Source of the DNA: Eremophila alpestris peregrina
Lineage: Eukaryota; Chordata; Aves; Passeriformes; Alaudidae
Assembly: GCA_009792885.1 (NCBI GenBank)
Contig: WMCF01000007.1
Coordinates: forward strand, 12,110,388-12,174,387
DNA length: 64,000 nt
Direction of reading: 5' to 3'
The notes beneath the pieces were generated by a model. The model was not told the DNA's origin. It saw nothing but the letters and a program-made list of their open reading frames with translations, and did not search any database. This document shows, piece after piece, positions 13,601 to 22,976 of the stretch. Position numbers and translations under genes: made by a program. How positions within the stretch are numbered: position 1 is the first letter of the stretch; every line of letters begins with the position of its first letter.

Positions 13601-16600
13601 ATGAGGCAGTTCAAGTGAGTTTTATACACTTGCTTCAGATGTCTAGAAAATTATTTACAGAATCTTTTTCTAAAGCCACCCACTATAGCATTTGTAGTAG
13701 TTACTTAAGCTAGAGCCAACAGCTCAGTGAAACTATTCAAGCTCAAAAAGTCAAATATTTTACAGGATCATTCTGAATATTAGCTCTGGCAGTTTACCAT
13801 GTTTAACAAAAAAGGAAACAGCTGCTAAGTTTTAAAAGAAGAAAAACCAACACAATAATTTCAGAAACCTGATTATCAAGACAAAGAATTCCCTTTTTTT
13901 TTTCATTTCAACCCTTCTTTTCTAGCTGTTAAGAGTCTACTGGCATTAGAAACAATAATCACCTGTCTTGTATTCATATAAAACCAGTCAGCATTTATTA
14001 CTAAATCTGTTAAGGGAAAACACACAAATCTACACTTCAGCTAAAATTCTAATCCTCCCAAGTCTCAATATACACCTCTTCTTTTAAAAGCTATACCACC
14101 TCTTACTCATCACTGGAAATAAGTAACTCCACTTTATATTGATTTACTCCTCACCTGCAAAAACCATTGGCTTCACTGACTTAAAGCCAGGCAAAGGCTC
14201 CACTGGCTGTTTATACAAAAACAGCGTGTCTCCTATTTGGGCTTCCGTTACTTCTTTCATTCCAGCAATCAGGTACCCCACCTGTCCTGCATAGCTAAAT
14301 GAAATTGTTATTATATGGACATGATTGTTGGCATTAGCAGCATTTCTACTATTTTCCTACTTGATTTAGCCCAGTCAGAAATTCAAATAAATCACCCCCT
14401 TGAAAGCCCACATCCAAAGTCCAGAAGCGAGATTTAAAGTTGGTTCATCTCTGAGTTGTGAACAGTCTCAACTCATCCTTTTTCTGTTACAGCTGAACAG
14501 TACATCTATGATCCTGGGTTTTGAATACTGTGTTGCTCCCAGTTTAGAAGCTGGAGCTAAACCCTTGAGAAGCTCGTAAGACAGAAACCAGAACAGTTCC
14601 CAGCTACCAGCACAGCAAGTTTCATATGCCAGTAGGATGCAATTAGACAAACACTTTCCATCAGCACATTATGCTAATAGGAGGGGAATACATGGTAAAT
14701 ATTGAGTAAAACAGTGCTCTGGTTTTGGCTGGGATGAAGTAACTTTCTTCAAAGCAGTCCTGTATGAAGCTTTGTTTTGGAACTGGGACTAAAACAAGTG
14801 TTGGTAACATATCAAGGTTTAGGTATTGCTGAACAGGCCCTCTGGGTTTCTCACTGTGCCCCTGCAAGCAAACAGACTGGGGGTAGGCAAGAGACTGGGA
14901 GGTGACACAGCCAGGACACCAAACTGGCCAAAAGGGCATTCCATACTACAGAACATCAGGCTCAGCAATAAAAAAGAAGTGCAGTCTTTTCAAGGTAGCT
15001 TTTCTTTGTAGACCAGCAGGACATCTGTCTGCCTGTGGGAGGTGGTGACTAATGTACTGTCTTTGCATCACTTGTTTTTATTTCGTTGGGTTTTTTTTTG
15101 GTTTTTTTTCTCCTTCATTTATTAAACTGTCTTTATCTCAATCCACAAGTACCTCTGAAGTTCTCATCCTGCTAGGGTTGGGGAGTGAGCAGGGGCTGGC
15201 TGGGTTCAACCCACCAGACACAGTAATGTAACCTGAGAATGCCCCCAGTAAAGTCATTACCACATACTTGGATGCAAACTGCTAAAACTTCACTAATTCT
15301 AAGTACCTGATTTTCTTCCCACTGCTGCCATTGAGAAGCCAGTTTCTGGAAGCTGTTGCATTCATGGATTTTAAGTTTTCCACCCTCAAAATATGCTGCA
15401 GCAATAACTAAGATGAAGCCCCATTTCCCTTCCACTTTCAAACAAGGCAGGTCCTAGAAATAAATTGGACAGCTGAATAAGAATATCGAACCCTAGCCTT
15501 TAAACACCTAGCTGTCCAGATATTCCATGTACTATAAAAGATAATGGACTCCTCCCACAGCAAAACCCAAAAAGCACTCCCCTAAAATCTTCCACCTCAG
15601 CATGCCCAAAATAAAAAATTGCACAAAGCATTAAATCGCAAACAGTAATTACAAAAAAACCCACCACCAAAGAACAAGAACAAAAACCTAAACATCTCCT
15701 AGTTTTTACTTCTCAAAGCAAAAATCAAACAGAAATGCAGGACATTGTAGTTTACCCCAATATATGATTTGTTCTACTGTAAGAAGTCTTTACTTACAGC
15801 TTATGTGTTGGCTGTTCATTTGGACTCAGAATTCCAACTTCATGAACTTCGTATCTTTTCTTTGTGTGTGCAGACACAATTTTATGTCCTTTTGCAATCT
15901 CCCCACCAAAGAGTGCAATGTTAGCTATGACACCTCGGTAGTGATCAAATGTAGAGTCAAAGACTAAGGCTTTCAGTGGATCAGCAGTATTACACTGGGG
16001 TCTGTCACCAAAAAAAAAAAAAAAATTAACCAATATATTTTGCAGAGTGTTTTCATTTAATATTGAATGAGCAAGCATGCCCACCCCCCAAACACTTTCA
16101 TAGAATCATATCAGGTTGGAGAGCATTTCCAGCATCACCTGATCCAACTTTTCTTGGCAAAAACACAGGCTTAACAAGATGGCCCAGCACCCTGCCCAAA
16201 TAAATCTGTGTCCAACACTGGGGAATCCACCACTTCCCTGGGGAGATTATTCCAATGGTTCTTTGTAGCTACTGTTAAAATACCAGAACATGGCAAAAGG
16301 TCCCCCTTAAGCCTTCTTTTCTCAAGGCTGAATAAGTCCATTTTTCTCAGCTTTTCCTTAATGGGCAGGCTGCCCAGTCTTTCCATCATCTCCGTGGCCC
16401 CTCCATAGCTCCTCCAGCCTGTCCACATTTTCTGCATAGCAGGGACCAAAACTGAACCCAGTATTCCAGGTGTGAACCAATCACCACAGAGCAGAGTGGG
16501 ATAATGACGTCTTCATCTCTGCTGATGATGTCCTTCATCTCTGCTGGGTTGAGGCAACCCAGCATGCTGCTGTCTTTCTTTGCTGCAGCAGCACACTGTT

Positions 16601-19600
16601 CACTCATACTGACTTTGCTGTTCACAAAGACCTGGATCCTGCTCTGAGCTCTTCTTGTAAATTGGACATTAGCATTCTTCCAGTCTTCCAGGATGTCCAG
16701 AATACATCTTGATCTCCATGACTTCTCAAAGATCACAGAGCAGCTTTGACCAGGCACAACTAGCTCTCCTACAATCCTCAGGTGGATACTATGAGGGCCC
16801 ATGTATGTGCAGGGGTCAGGCTCCTGAAATAGTTCACATACCAACTCCTTCTTTGCTGACAGTGGGTCTGTGCATCAAACCTGCATTTTTGCTCCCCAGG
16901 CCTAAAGCCCAACAGAGCTGGTAAAGACAGAGGTGAAAAAAAACATACCTCTGCTTTTCAGCCTCACTGGTGACCAACTGACCTCTCCTGTTTAAGTCAA
17001 TATTTTCCTTCTGTTTCTCCTACATCTCTCTATAAAGTATTTTCTCCAAATCAGATCTATATTAAGTGTAAGTGTAAAGTGTAAAACTACTGCCAATACT
17101 GTATAAATTCAACTCATTTTCTAATTTCTTTATAAGGTTAATGAGATACATAATTAAATGCAGACTTACGGTGGGATCTTCTCAATGACTTTTTGAAGAA
17201 CTTTTTCAACATTTGTTCCTTGTTTAGCAGAAATCTAAAACAAATCCAACAACAATTTTATAAGATGTCTTACACTTATTAATTAAATAGTGTCATGTTT
17301 ACTTAGACAGTTTTGGTGGCCACAGATAGTACTACCCATCAAAGCATTCAAAAGGGCACTCTCAATGCTATTACTAAGAAATACTGTTTTTTCTTTTGTG
17401 AATGACAGTTATTTTTATGATAGAAATGAAAATCATTTATGGATTGACAGTGAGCAATAATTCAAAATCTTGGATTCCATTCCTCAAAACATACTAGAAT
17501 TTTTAGCTGAAAGTTATTTTCTCCACTCTTACAGGAGACAAACTTTAAAGAAATTCTTACGTCAGACAAGAAAACACATACAGATAGCACTCTCTTAATT
17601 TATGACATGCACATGTCATTCATTAATTAAGAAGTTGTATTATCAGCCACATTACAAAACTTTGAGATCTTACCCTTATACATTCATCTGTAGGGATATC
17701 AAACAGCTTCTCAATTTGTTTTTCAACTCTTTCAGGGTCTGCATTTTTCAAGTCAATCTGTAAACAACAAACTGCTAAGTATACAAGCAATCACATCTCC
17801 CACATCATGCAGGACTGTAGCTTTCAAGAGTACAACAAAGAACCTTTATTCATTTATGAGTAAATACTGTCAATCTTTTCTTTAGGAAAAGATCGATATT
17901 CATTTTATAATGTCTTCCTTCCTTGATTTCAGGAAGGATCCCATCTGTAACCAGTCTAGTTTTGGCTTGTTTCATTAGGGAAAACCCCTTTGTCCAAGAC
18001 TTGGTAAAAATCTCTTTAGTTTACAAAGTAATTTGAAACCATTAAGTGCTACCCTCACTGTTTACAGGTCTACATATTACATACAGTATAAATCTACAAA
18101 AAGCAATTAACATAAGCTGAGCAGTAATTAATCTTGTGATTACAATAATATAAAATTGTAAAGAAATTAACACTTGAATTTCATTTAAAACTAAGACTCT
18201 GCTTTTTAAAATATTAAGTTCCTACTCACGTTATTTCCTCAGTATTAATGAACTTTTAACATGACCAATTCTAACCATAAACCCAGCACTGCAAAGTCCA
18301 CCACTAAGTATGTCCTTAACTGCTACATCTTTTAAATACCTAAATGTATTTCATGAAATTAAAAATTTCATAGCAGTTACCATAAAATTTTACGCAAACA
18401 GTAAATACAGACAATTCCTATTACATTCTAGTAATGTTATAGGTAAATCCTATAAATGTTATAAGAAATAACTTTCTTTGTTATATACTTCTCTTTGAGG
18501 CTACATTTCTGATCAGCCCTATACACATTTAAACAACCCAACTATTTAATAGAAAACGCTAAAAACTTTATTACCTTATTTATGACAGGAATTATTGAAA
18601 GCTGTGCTTCAAAGGCGAGATAGAAGTTTGCCACTGTCTGAGCCTGAATACCCTAGAAAATGACATTATAAAGTTTAACACAGAAACCTCCTTAACTTTG
18701 GTGTGGTTTTGGGGCGTATTTTTAGGTATCCTATACAATTTAAGATTACTTTGCTAGTCTATCAACTCTTTCATTTAGGAGATGGATAAATAAAAGGTGA
18801 TTTATTATATGCAACTGCTGATAAAGAAAACAGCTTTCTTAATTATAATTTCTTGTAATCTGAAAATAATTCAACAAATTATTATAGCTAATGAGAAATA
18901 AATAACAGACTTTTTAGTTCTCAATAAACTATTAACAAATGGACTCTGACAAAGAAAAAGAAATGGTTATGATGGTGGTAAGACTATAGTTACTCCACAG
19001 AGCAGGAACACACCTTCAACTTACCATACAGTTGGTAACTTACATACCATACTTTTGTAAAAGAAAACAAATTATAAAGTTTGCACTTCACATTTCTTTC
19101 AAAAGGATGGCAAAAACAATCGCTCTGATTAGAAGAAAAAAAACATTCCCTTCCAGATCCAAGTATCAGACAAGTGAAAACAAAGAGACAAAGATGCTAA
19201 TGAACAAGACTATAAAGCAGTAATACCACAACTGGATCAGAGAGGGCAGAAGCGGACACAGGGGCGTTAGGGAAGGGGGAAAACAGAAGCTACTTGTTGT
19301 CTTTCCTTTGCTCAGAACAGATCAAGTGAAGAAGATTATTTATATGGGATATTCACTACAAATATATGGGCCTAACTTTTTCGGCAATATAAAGTAGCAA
19401 CAAAGAATACTTATTAAGAAGTCCACTTACCTCTCAAGCTAAGAAGGAGCAAATGTTCATAGTTACTAAAAGTAGTTTGGTTTGGGGTTTTTTGATATAA
19501 CATGGGAAACAGTAGCACTCATTTGACCCTTTTACAATACAATCATAAATATGCCATAGAAAAAAAATGCTCACAAAGTATTTTGATGATAATGTCCCCA

Positions 19601-22600
19601 TCTTTAAAATCATGATTTAATAATCTTCATATTCTAGTCTGTTAACTGAAGATACTCAAATGGGTGTCAGTACAATAGCTAGAAGCCCTCCAGGCTGCCA
19701 TTTGCTAAATTCATACTTTCTAAAAAATGGGATCTAATTCTTCACTAATCGATTCTGTGCCATTATTGCTATGTCATGGAACTCTGCTATCTGTCAATAC
19801 AAGTATTTATCTCTAGGTCATTTTTAAACTCCCACTACTCTTCTTCTGCAACCTAATACTTTCATGGAGATAGACCAGAAGCAAAAACATTAGTAGAAAA
19901 ACTGAAAACCCACCGCCTAATTTCCCTTTAGCTTAAGGAAATACTGAAATACTAAACAGAAAACAAGAATTAAGTACTACACCTCATTTGCATCCACTAC
20001 AAGTATGACACCTTGGCAGGCAGATAGTGATCGTGATACTTCATAGCTGAAATCTACGTGGCCCTGTGGAGAAAATAAATGTTTACAGTTTCAAGTAGAA
20101 ACTTTCTAGACTTTTTTGCAAAGATTTCTGTACTATGTTTTTTTCGTTTGCATATATGTTCACATTCCTATCAAAGAGGAACTGAATAAACCCAAGAAGC
20201 CAGAAGTCTCCTACTTTTAACTACAAAGACATTTAGATTTGTTTATATTTAACTTACAGGTGTGTCAATAAGATTTAAGAGGTAGTTTATCCCTTCATGA
20301 TTGTAGAAGAGAGATGCAGATTGGGCTTTAACTGTAATTCCTCTTTCACGTTCCACTTGGAGTTTATCCAGCACTTGTTTATTACGGTCAGTTTTAGAAA
20401 TTGTTCCTACATAAAAGAAAAAAAAGCACTTTATTAACTAATTTACTACCTAAATCTTGAAAATGCCATTAACCAAGAGTTAACCAAGAGCAAATTAAGC
20501 TTTCCTATACAATTGAGCTAAACTAAGATTTTCAATAGAAACCAAAGCTGTGCATCAACTCTTTACATCTGTCAAATAGTTTACACAATAAAGTTTATAT
20601 AAAGTCCTATCCTGAATAAGCAGGATAAAAAACATCATCTAAGAGATTAGGAAGATGCAAAAATTCCCTTTAATTGTAAATAACTTTGATACTTAAAGAA
20701 ACTTCCCTCCTATCACTGGAGAGGAGTGGCCCACAGCTCTAAATCCAATCTCAAGTGTCAGACAAGCATTAGCATTAGAGTGACAGACCTGAATTCAAAA
20801 TCCCATTCTACCACAGGCATCAGGCAAAAATGCTTATAGTGATACATGGGAGGTAATCATGAAAAATAATTTTGATCAGAAGTTTCTCTCCCTGGCTTTG
20901 TTTTGCTCACCCTTAAATGAGAGTCCAGAACTCCCAGGTCATGACAGTCCCACCCCTTCAGTCCACCCTAACCAGCAGCAGTAGACATCATAAACTTGCC
21001 ATGTACTGATTTATTGGATGACTGGTTGGAATGACAGGAGTAACAGCCTGAATGAGGGAGTAAACTCCTTTCCAGTCTGTTTCAAAGTACATACTTTTTA
21101 AAATGAATTACACACTTCCTTACACCTACGTGTAAGCAGACCTCAACCACAAAGTCCATGTATCTGTAACACTACACAACCGAGTGTCTAAAAACACAAG
21201 CAACACTACAAGAGCAAAAAATATTAGAAATTTTAGTAATAATCAAAGGTACTTAAGATGCCACCTTCCATGTCAAGAAAAGGTAGTATAAAATCAGAAT
21301 GCTTACCTGTAATTTCCAGCAATCTGTCTGCTAGTGTACTTTTGCCATGATCTACATGTGCTATAATACTGAAGTTTCTAATGCTTTCAACAGGATACGT
21401 TGACATATCTAATTTTTCCTGAGAAACAGAAATTTGTTTTCATAAATCAAGGTTACAGTCTCCATATACCATATAACCTGCCCTTTAAAAAACCAAATTA
21501 ATTATTTTAATAATTTTTCTCTAGAAGCAGCACAGGTTGAACAGAGATACAAAAACTTGAATTGCCACCATTGTTTAAAATGTCAGCATTTCCTTTAGTC
21601 ATATAGACATTTTTTTTTTTTTTTTACCACTAAACAATCATGAACTATGCTGGAAACTGTGTGAAAGATACTATGTTCTTATCTACATAGGGAGCTGGAA
21701 AACTTTGTCTTGCAGTTTCCCATTTGTGAAATTACTAAACTTAAGGATTAAGAGAACTGGATTCAGGGGGCCATTAAGGATATCATTCTTCACATGCATG
21801 ATATGAATAGAGAGCCATTACCTAGAGACTCAGCAAGCAGCGACCTTATCATAAGGAGAAAAGGATGAACAGTGGAGAAGGATGCTACAGTGTGCAAGAA
21901 GCCAAACCACACACAAAAGTCAAAGCATTTTATTTATTTACAGTTCTGTGCAGAAAGGGGCACTAGGTGGAAAATCTGCAATCAACTATCAAAACTTTAT
22001 GCTATTTATACATTTTAGCAAACAAAGGCATTAATATCCACTGCCTAAAAGTTACATAATTGTCTTTAATTAATACTCTATTGGTTAAATGATTCCCTCA
22101 CTTCTTATACTAGTTAGCCAGGACGGCTGCTTTCTTTTGAGTCGGTGGGTTTCTTGGGTCTGTGGTCGTGATCTCCCCCTGCCAGAATTACCCTTGCACC
22201 CAGCCTGAGCCGATTTCAGCACACTTGCAGCGCTGGCTTTGTTAGTTCCTTCCTTATCTTGAGAGTTCTGTCAATTGTCCTTCTGGCCCGTGAATTCTGC
22301 ATTCTTTGTGTCTGCTACTCACAGCACACCCCTCTCTCCAAGCACTGTAAACCTGCCCCTAGAACTGAGGTCACTGAAACATGTCAAGCCCTAAACCTTA
22401 GCAAGGCAATTCCAGCAAGGAGTATTGTTCGCGTCTCACCCCTGGACGCCAGCGGGGGCTGCCCGGAGGGGCCGCATGGCGCAGGCGGGCCGGCAGCAGC
22501 GCAGCCCCGGCCAGCAGCACGGACTCACCTTGCCGCCGGAGCTGTAGGGCCGCTGGCCCGCCGCGGGCAGCCAGGCCGGGCGGCAGGGCGGGCAGGGGCT

Positions 22601-22648
22601 CGGCAGCCGTGTCCCCCAGCGCAGCGCCGCCCTGCCTGCGAGGGCCAT
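4471..22648 (-). CDS. GUF1: GUF1, mitochondrial translation factor GUF1 (EF4/LepA family), 17 coding exons
   Basis: Membrane-associated mitochondrial GTPase that acts on the mitoribosome and supports accurate translation; orthologue of bacterial LepA/EF4. CDS = complement join of 17 exons (4471-4608, 5454-5490, 6363-6482, 8468-8569, 9817-9950, 10890-11033, 12389-12521, 12901-13024, 14155-14294, 15798-16001, 17170-17234, 17674-17757, 18575-18652, 19983-20063, 20258-20406, 21307-21418, 22529-22648). The sum is 1965 nt, 654 residues plus TAG, with no frame break and all introns GT-AG. The first 40 residues have no Asp or Glu and several Arg, as in a mitochondrial presequence. G1 AHVDHGKST is at residues 60-68, G2 ERGIT 98-102, G3 DTPGH 125-129, G4 NKID 179-182 and G5 ISAK 209-212. 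A LepA-type FLGLLHMEV motif follows, and a LepA C-terminal domain occupies about 560-654. The chosen ATG has a strong Kozak context (GCCATGG). Length is close to the human protein. It is divergent from YIPF7, about 20 kb away. Confidence 0.97.
5454..5490 (-). CDS. GUF1: GUF1 coding exon 16 (37 nt, residues 597-609)
   Basis: Very short exon encoding LKAYRKNVVAKC. It is required to keep the frame between exons 15 and 17. Acceptor TTTTGCAG, donor GTAGGT. Confidence 0.93.
6363..6482 (-). CDS. GUF1: GUF1 coding exon 15 (residues 557-597)
   Basis: Encodes DKAHAAGKLLCERLKETIPRQLFEIAIQ and KIIARET in two pieces of the LepA C-terminal domain. Acceptor TCCCAG, donor GTGAGT. Confidence 0.96.
6483..8467 (-). 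other. GUF1: GUF1 intron 14
   Basis: The longest GUF1 intron. AT-rich, with no exon or gene seen. It contains one CR1-like tail (8338-8406). Confidence 0.8.
8338..8406 (-). mobile_element. CR1-like tail fragment in GUF1 intron 14
   Basis: Matches the common avian repeat end of the form ATCATTTAGGTTGGAAAAGA followed by a CCTTAAGATCATC-type block, here read in reverse orientation and diverged. Only about 70 bases are recognisable. Confidence 0.6.
8468..8569 (-). CDS. GUF1: GUF1 coding exon 14 (residues 523-557)
   Basis: Encodes SFDYEDAGYQPADLIKMDILLNG and ends inside a Lys codon (CACAA) at donor GTAGGT. Without splicing the frame meets TAG at once. Confidence 0.95.
9817..9950 (-). CDS. GUF1: GUF1 coding exon 13 (residues 479-523)
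   Basis: Starts DRRGVQKDM and continues LNEIVVDFYDALKSLSSGYA, the EF-G-domain-V-like part. Donor GTAACT. Confidence 0.95.
10890..11033 (-). CDS. GUF1: GUF1 coding exon 12 (residues 431-478)
   Basis: Encodes ITIINPAQFPDKLSVSEYLEP to ITLCQ. Phase 0 at both ends. The frame requires the donor GTTGGT at 10889, although a stronger-looking GTATGT lies 4 nt further on. Confidence 0.94.
12389..12521 (-). CDS. GUF1: GUF1 coding exon 11 (residues 386-430)
   Basis: Encodes the strongly conserved [20 protein letters not shown] segment typical of LepA/EF4. Ends KLIK in phase 0 at donor GTATGT. Confidence 0.96.
12901..13024 (-). CDS. GUF1: GUF1 coding exon 10 (residues 345-386)
   Basis: Encodes GMYPIDQTEYNNLKSALE and VTVHRDSSLALGAGWR of domain III. 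Acceptor GACAG, donor GTGAGG. Confidence 0.96.
14155..14294 (-). CDS. GUF1: GUF1 coding exon 9 (residues 298-345)
   Basis: Encodes YAGQVGYLIAGMKEV through KPMVFAG, domain II into III. Acceptor TTTAG, donor GTGAGG. Confidence 0.96.
14715..15220 (+). mobile_element. Solo LTR of an avian endogenous retrovirus, antisense in GUF1 intron 8
   Basis: About 506 bases beginning TG (CTCTGGTTTTGGCTGGGATG) and ending CA (GGGTTCAACCCACCAGACA). The block order is that of a widespread avian ERV LTR: GACTGGGGGTAGGCAAGAGA, GGTGACACAGCCAGGACACC, the promoter-like CAGCAATAAAAAAG, CCTGTGGGAGGTGGTGACTA, and the polyadenylation block TTTATTAAACTGTCTTTATC. No gag, pol or env sequence is nearby, so it is a solo LTR. 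It is diverged, and no clean target-site duplication is seen (flanks AAACAG and CAGTAA). Family assignment is from memory of the LTR type, not a search. Confidence 0.85.
15798..16001 (-). CDS. GUF1: GUF1 coding exon 8 (residues 230-298)
   Basis: Largest coding exon, 204 nt; encodes the start of the domain II beta-barrel (ALVFDSTFD, RGVIANIALF). The acceptor is GGTGACAG, preceded by an uninterrupted T16 tract on this strand. Donor GTAAGT. Confidence 0.96.
16010..16025. repeat. A16 homopolymer (T16 on the GUF1 strand) beside exon 8 acceptor
   Basis: Sixteen A on the plus strand. On the GUF1 strand it is the polypyrimidine tract, 8 nt upstream of exon 8, separated only by GGTGACAG. Confidence 0.95.
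16095..16860 (-). mobile_element. CR1 retrotransposon fragment, internally deleted, sense in GUF1 intron 7
   Basis: Reading the minus strand from 16860 down: a reverse-transcriptase fingers-like region (ELFQEPDPCTYMGPHSIHLR, then CSVIFEKSWRS and LEDWKNANVQF); then, after a jump, the late thumb region (VSMSEQCAAAAKKDSSMLGC, then VIIPLCSVVIGSHLEYWVQF); then LFSLEKRRLKGDL and HWNNLPREVVDSP; and a CR1-type 3' tail ending ATGATTCTATGA-like near 16098. The catalytic palm, including the region of the FADD box, is absent. Several frameshifts and stops make it inactive. Confidence 0.85.
17170..17234 (-). CDS. GUF1: GUF1 coding exon 7 (residues 209-230)
   Basis: Starts ISAK (G5 box) and ends in the middle of a Pro codon at donor GTAAGT. 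The following intron carries the CR1 copy. Confidence 0.95.
17674..17757 (-). CDS. GUF1: GUF1 coding exon 6 (residues 181-208)
   Basis: Starts IDLKNADPERVE, completing G4, and ends DECIR in phase 0. Donor GTAAGA, acceptor TTTACAG. Confidence 0.95.
18265..18342 (-). mobile_element. CR1-like fragment in GUF1 intron 5
   Basis: Contains AACCATAAACCCAGCACTGC, AAGTCCACCACTAAGTATGT and a CTTTTAAATACC end, the blocks that follow the tail of the same avian repeat family as the 8338-8406 piece. Degraded, about 75 bases. Confidence 0.6.
18575..18652 (-). CDS. GUF1: GUF1 coding exon 5 (residues 155-180)
   Basis: Phase 0 at both ends; encodes GIQAQTVANF and ends VINK, the first half of the G4 NKID box. 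Acceptor CTAG, donor GTAATA. Confidence 0.95.
19983..20063 (-). CDS. GUF1: GUF1 coding exon 4 (residues 128-154)
   Basis: Begins GHVDF, completing G3; His129 is the position of the catalytic histidine in translational GTPases. Phase 0 at both ends; donor GTGTAG is weak but conforms to GT. Confidence 0.95.
20258..20406 (-). CDS. GUF1: GUF1 coding exon 3 (residues 78-127)
   Basis: Encodes the switch I region with ERGIT and the start of the G3 box (DTP). Ends in phase 0 at donor GTAAGT, so the DTPGH motif is split between exons 3 and 4. Confidence 0.96.
21307..21418 (-). CDS. GUF1: GUF1 coding exon 2 (residues 41-78)
   Basis: Acceptor TCTCAG; starts EKLDMS and carries the P-loop motif AHVDHGKST. 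Ends one base into a Gly codon at donor GTAAGC. Confidence 0.96.
21610..21625. repeat. T16 homopolymer in GUF1 intron 1
   Basis: Sixteen T on the plus strand; no retroposon body is recognisable next to it. Confidence 0.9.
22529..22648 (-). CDS. GUF1: GUF1 coding exon 1 (residues 1-40)
   Basis: Encodes the N-terminal 40 residues: Arg/Ala/Pro-rich, no acidic residue, ending PYSSGGK, so it reads as a mitochondrial targeting sequence. It ends in phase 0 at AAG, followed by the donor GTGAGT. The start lies in the CpG island. An out-of-frame ATG lies 67 nt upstream at 22715. Confidence 0.9.
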
Positions 22649-22887
22649 GGCGCTGGCAGCTGCTGAGCTCAGCCCAGCCCTGCCCCGCTCCACTGAGCCC
22701 AGCCCAGCCCGGCATGGGCCGCTGCCCTCAGGCCGCGCCGGGCGGGCACAGCGCCCCGGAAGGGAAGGGAAGGGAGGGACGCGGCGGCCGCGCTGTGACG
22801 CGGCGGAAGCGCGGCCGGGGGCGGAGGTGGGAGCGTGGGACGCGGCTGCCTGGAATGCTGTGCTATTGTCATTGCAGACGGGTTATT

Positions 22888-22911
22888 GCATGGCATGGCA
22901 TGGCATGGCGT
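22888..22911. repeat. Pentanucleotide (GCATG)n microsatellite in the GUF1 promoter region
   Basis: Four GCATG units plus one GCGTG unit in a row, about 240 bp upstream of the GUF1 start codon. Confidence 0.85.
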
Positions 22912-22976
22912 GTCTGCGCGCTGCTGGCTTACGGCTGTGGTGGCCGTCAGAGCTGCGCTTTGGTAAATTCCGGAAG

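Larger units (their letters stand above)
22430..22960 (-). promoter_or_regulatory. GUF1: CpG-rich promoter of GUF1
   Basis: GC- and CpG-rich block around exon 1 in an otherwise AT-rich window. It has a GC box (GGGGGCGGAG, 22817-22826), an ETS/GABP-type CCGGAAG at 22756-22762, and a second CCGGAAG at 22970-22976 just outside the island. There is no TATA box. This is the usual design of a broadly expressed nuclear gene for a mitochondrial protein. The transcription start cannot be fixed from sequence. Confidence 0.75.

Noticed and set aside
16171..16844. Minus-strand frames of 92 and 152 codons in GUF1 intron 7
   Set aside because: They are decayed CR1 reverse-transcriptase remnants, annotated as a mobile element and not as genes.
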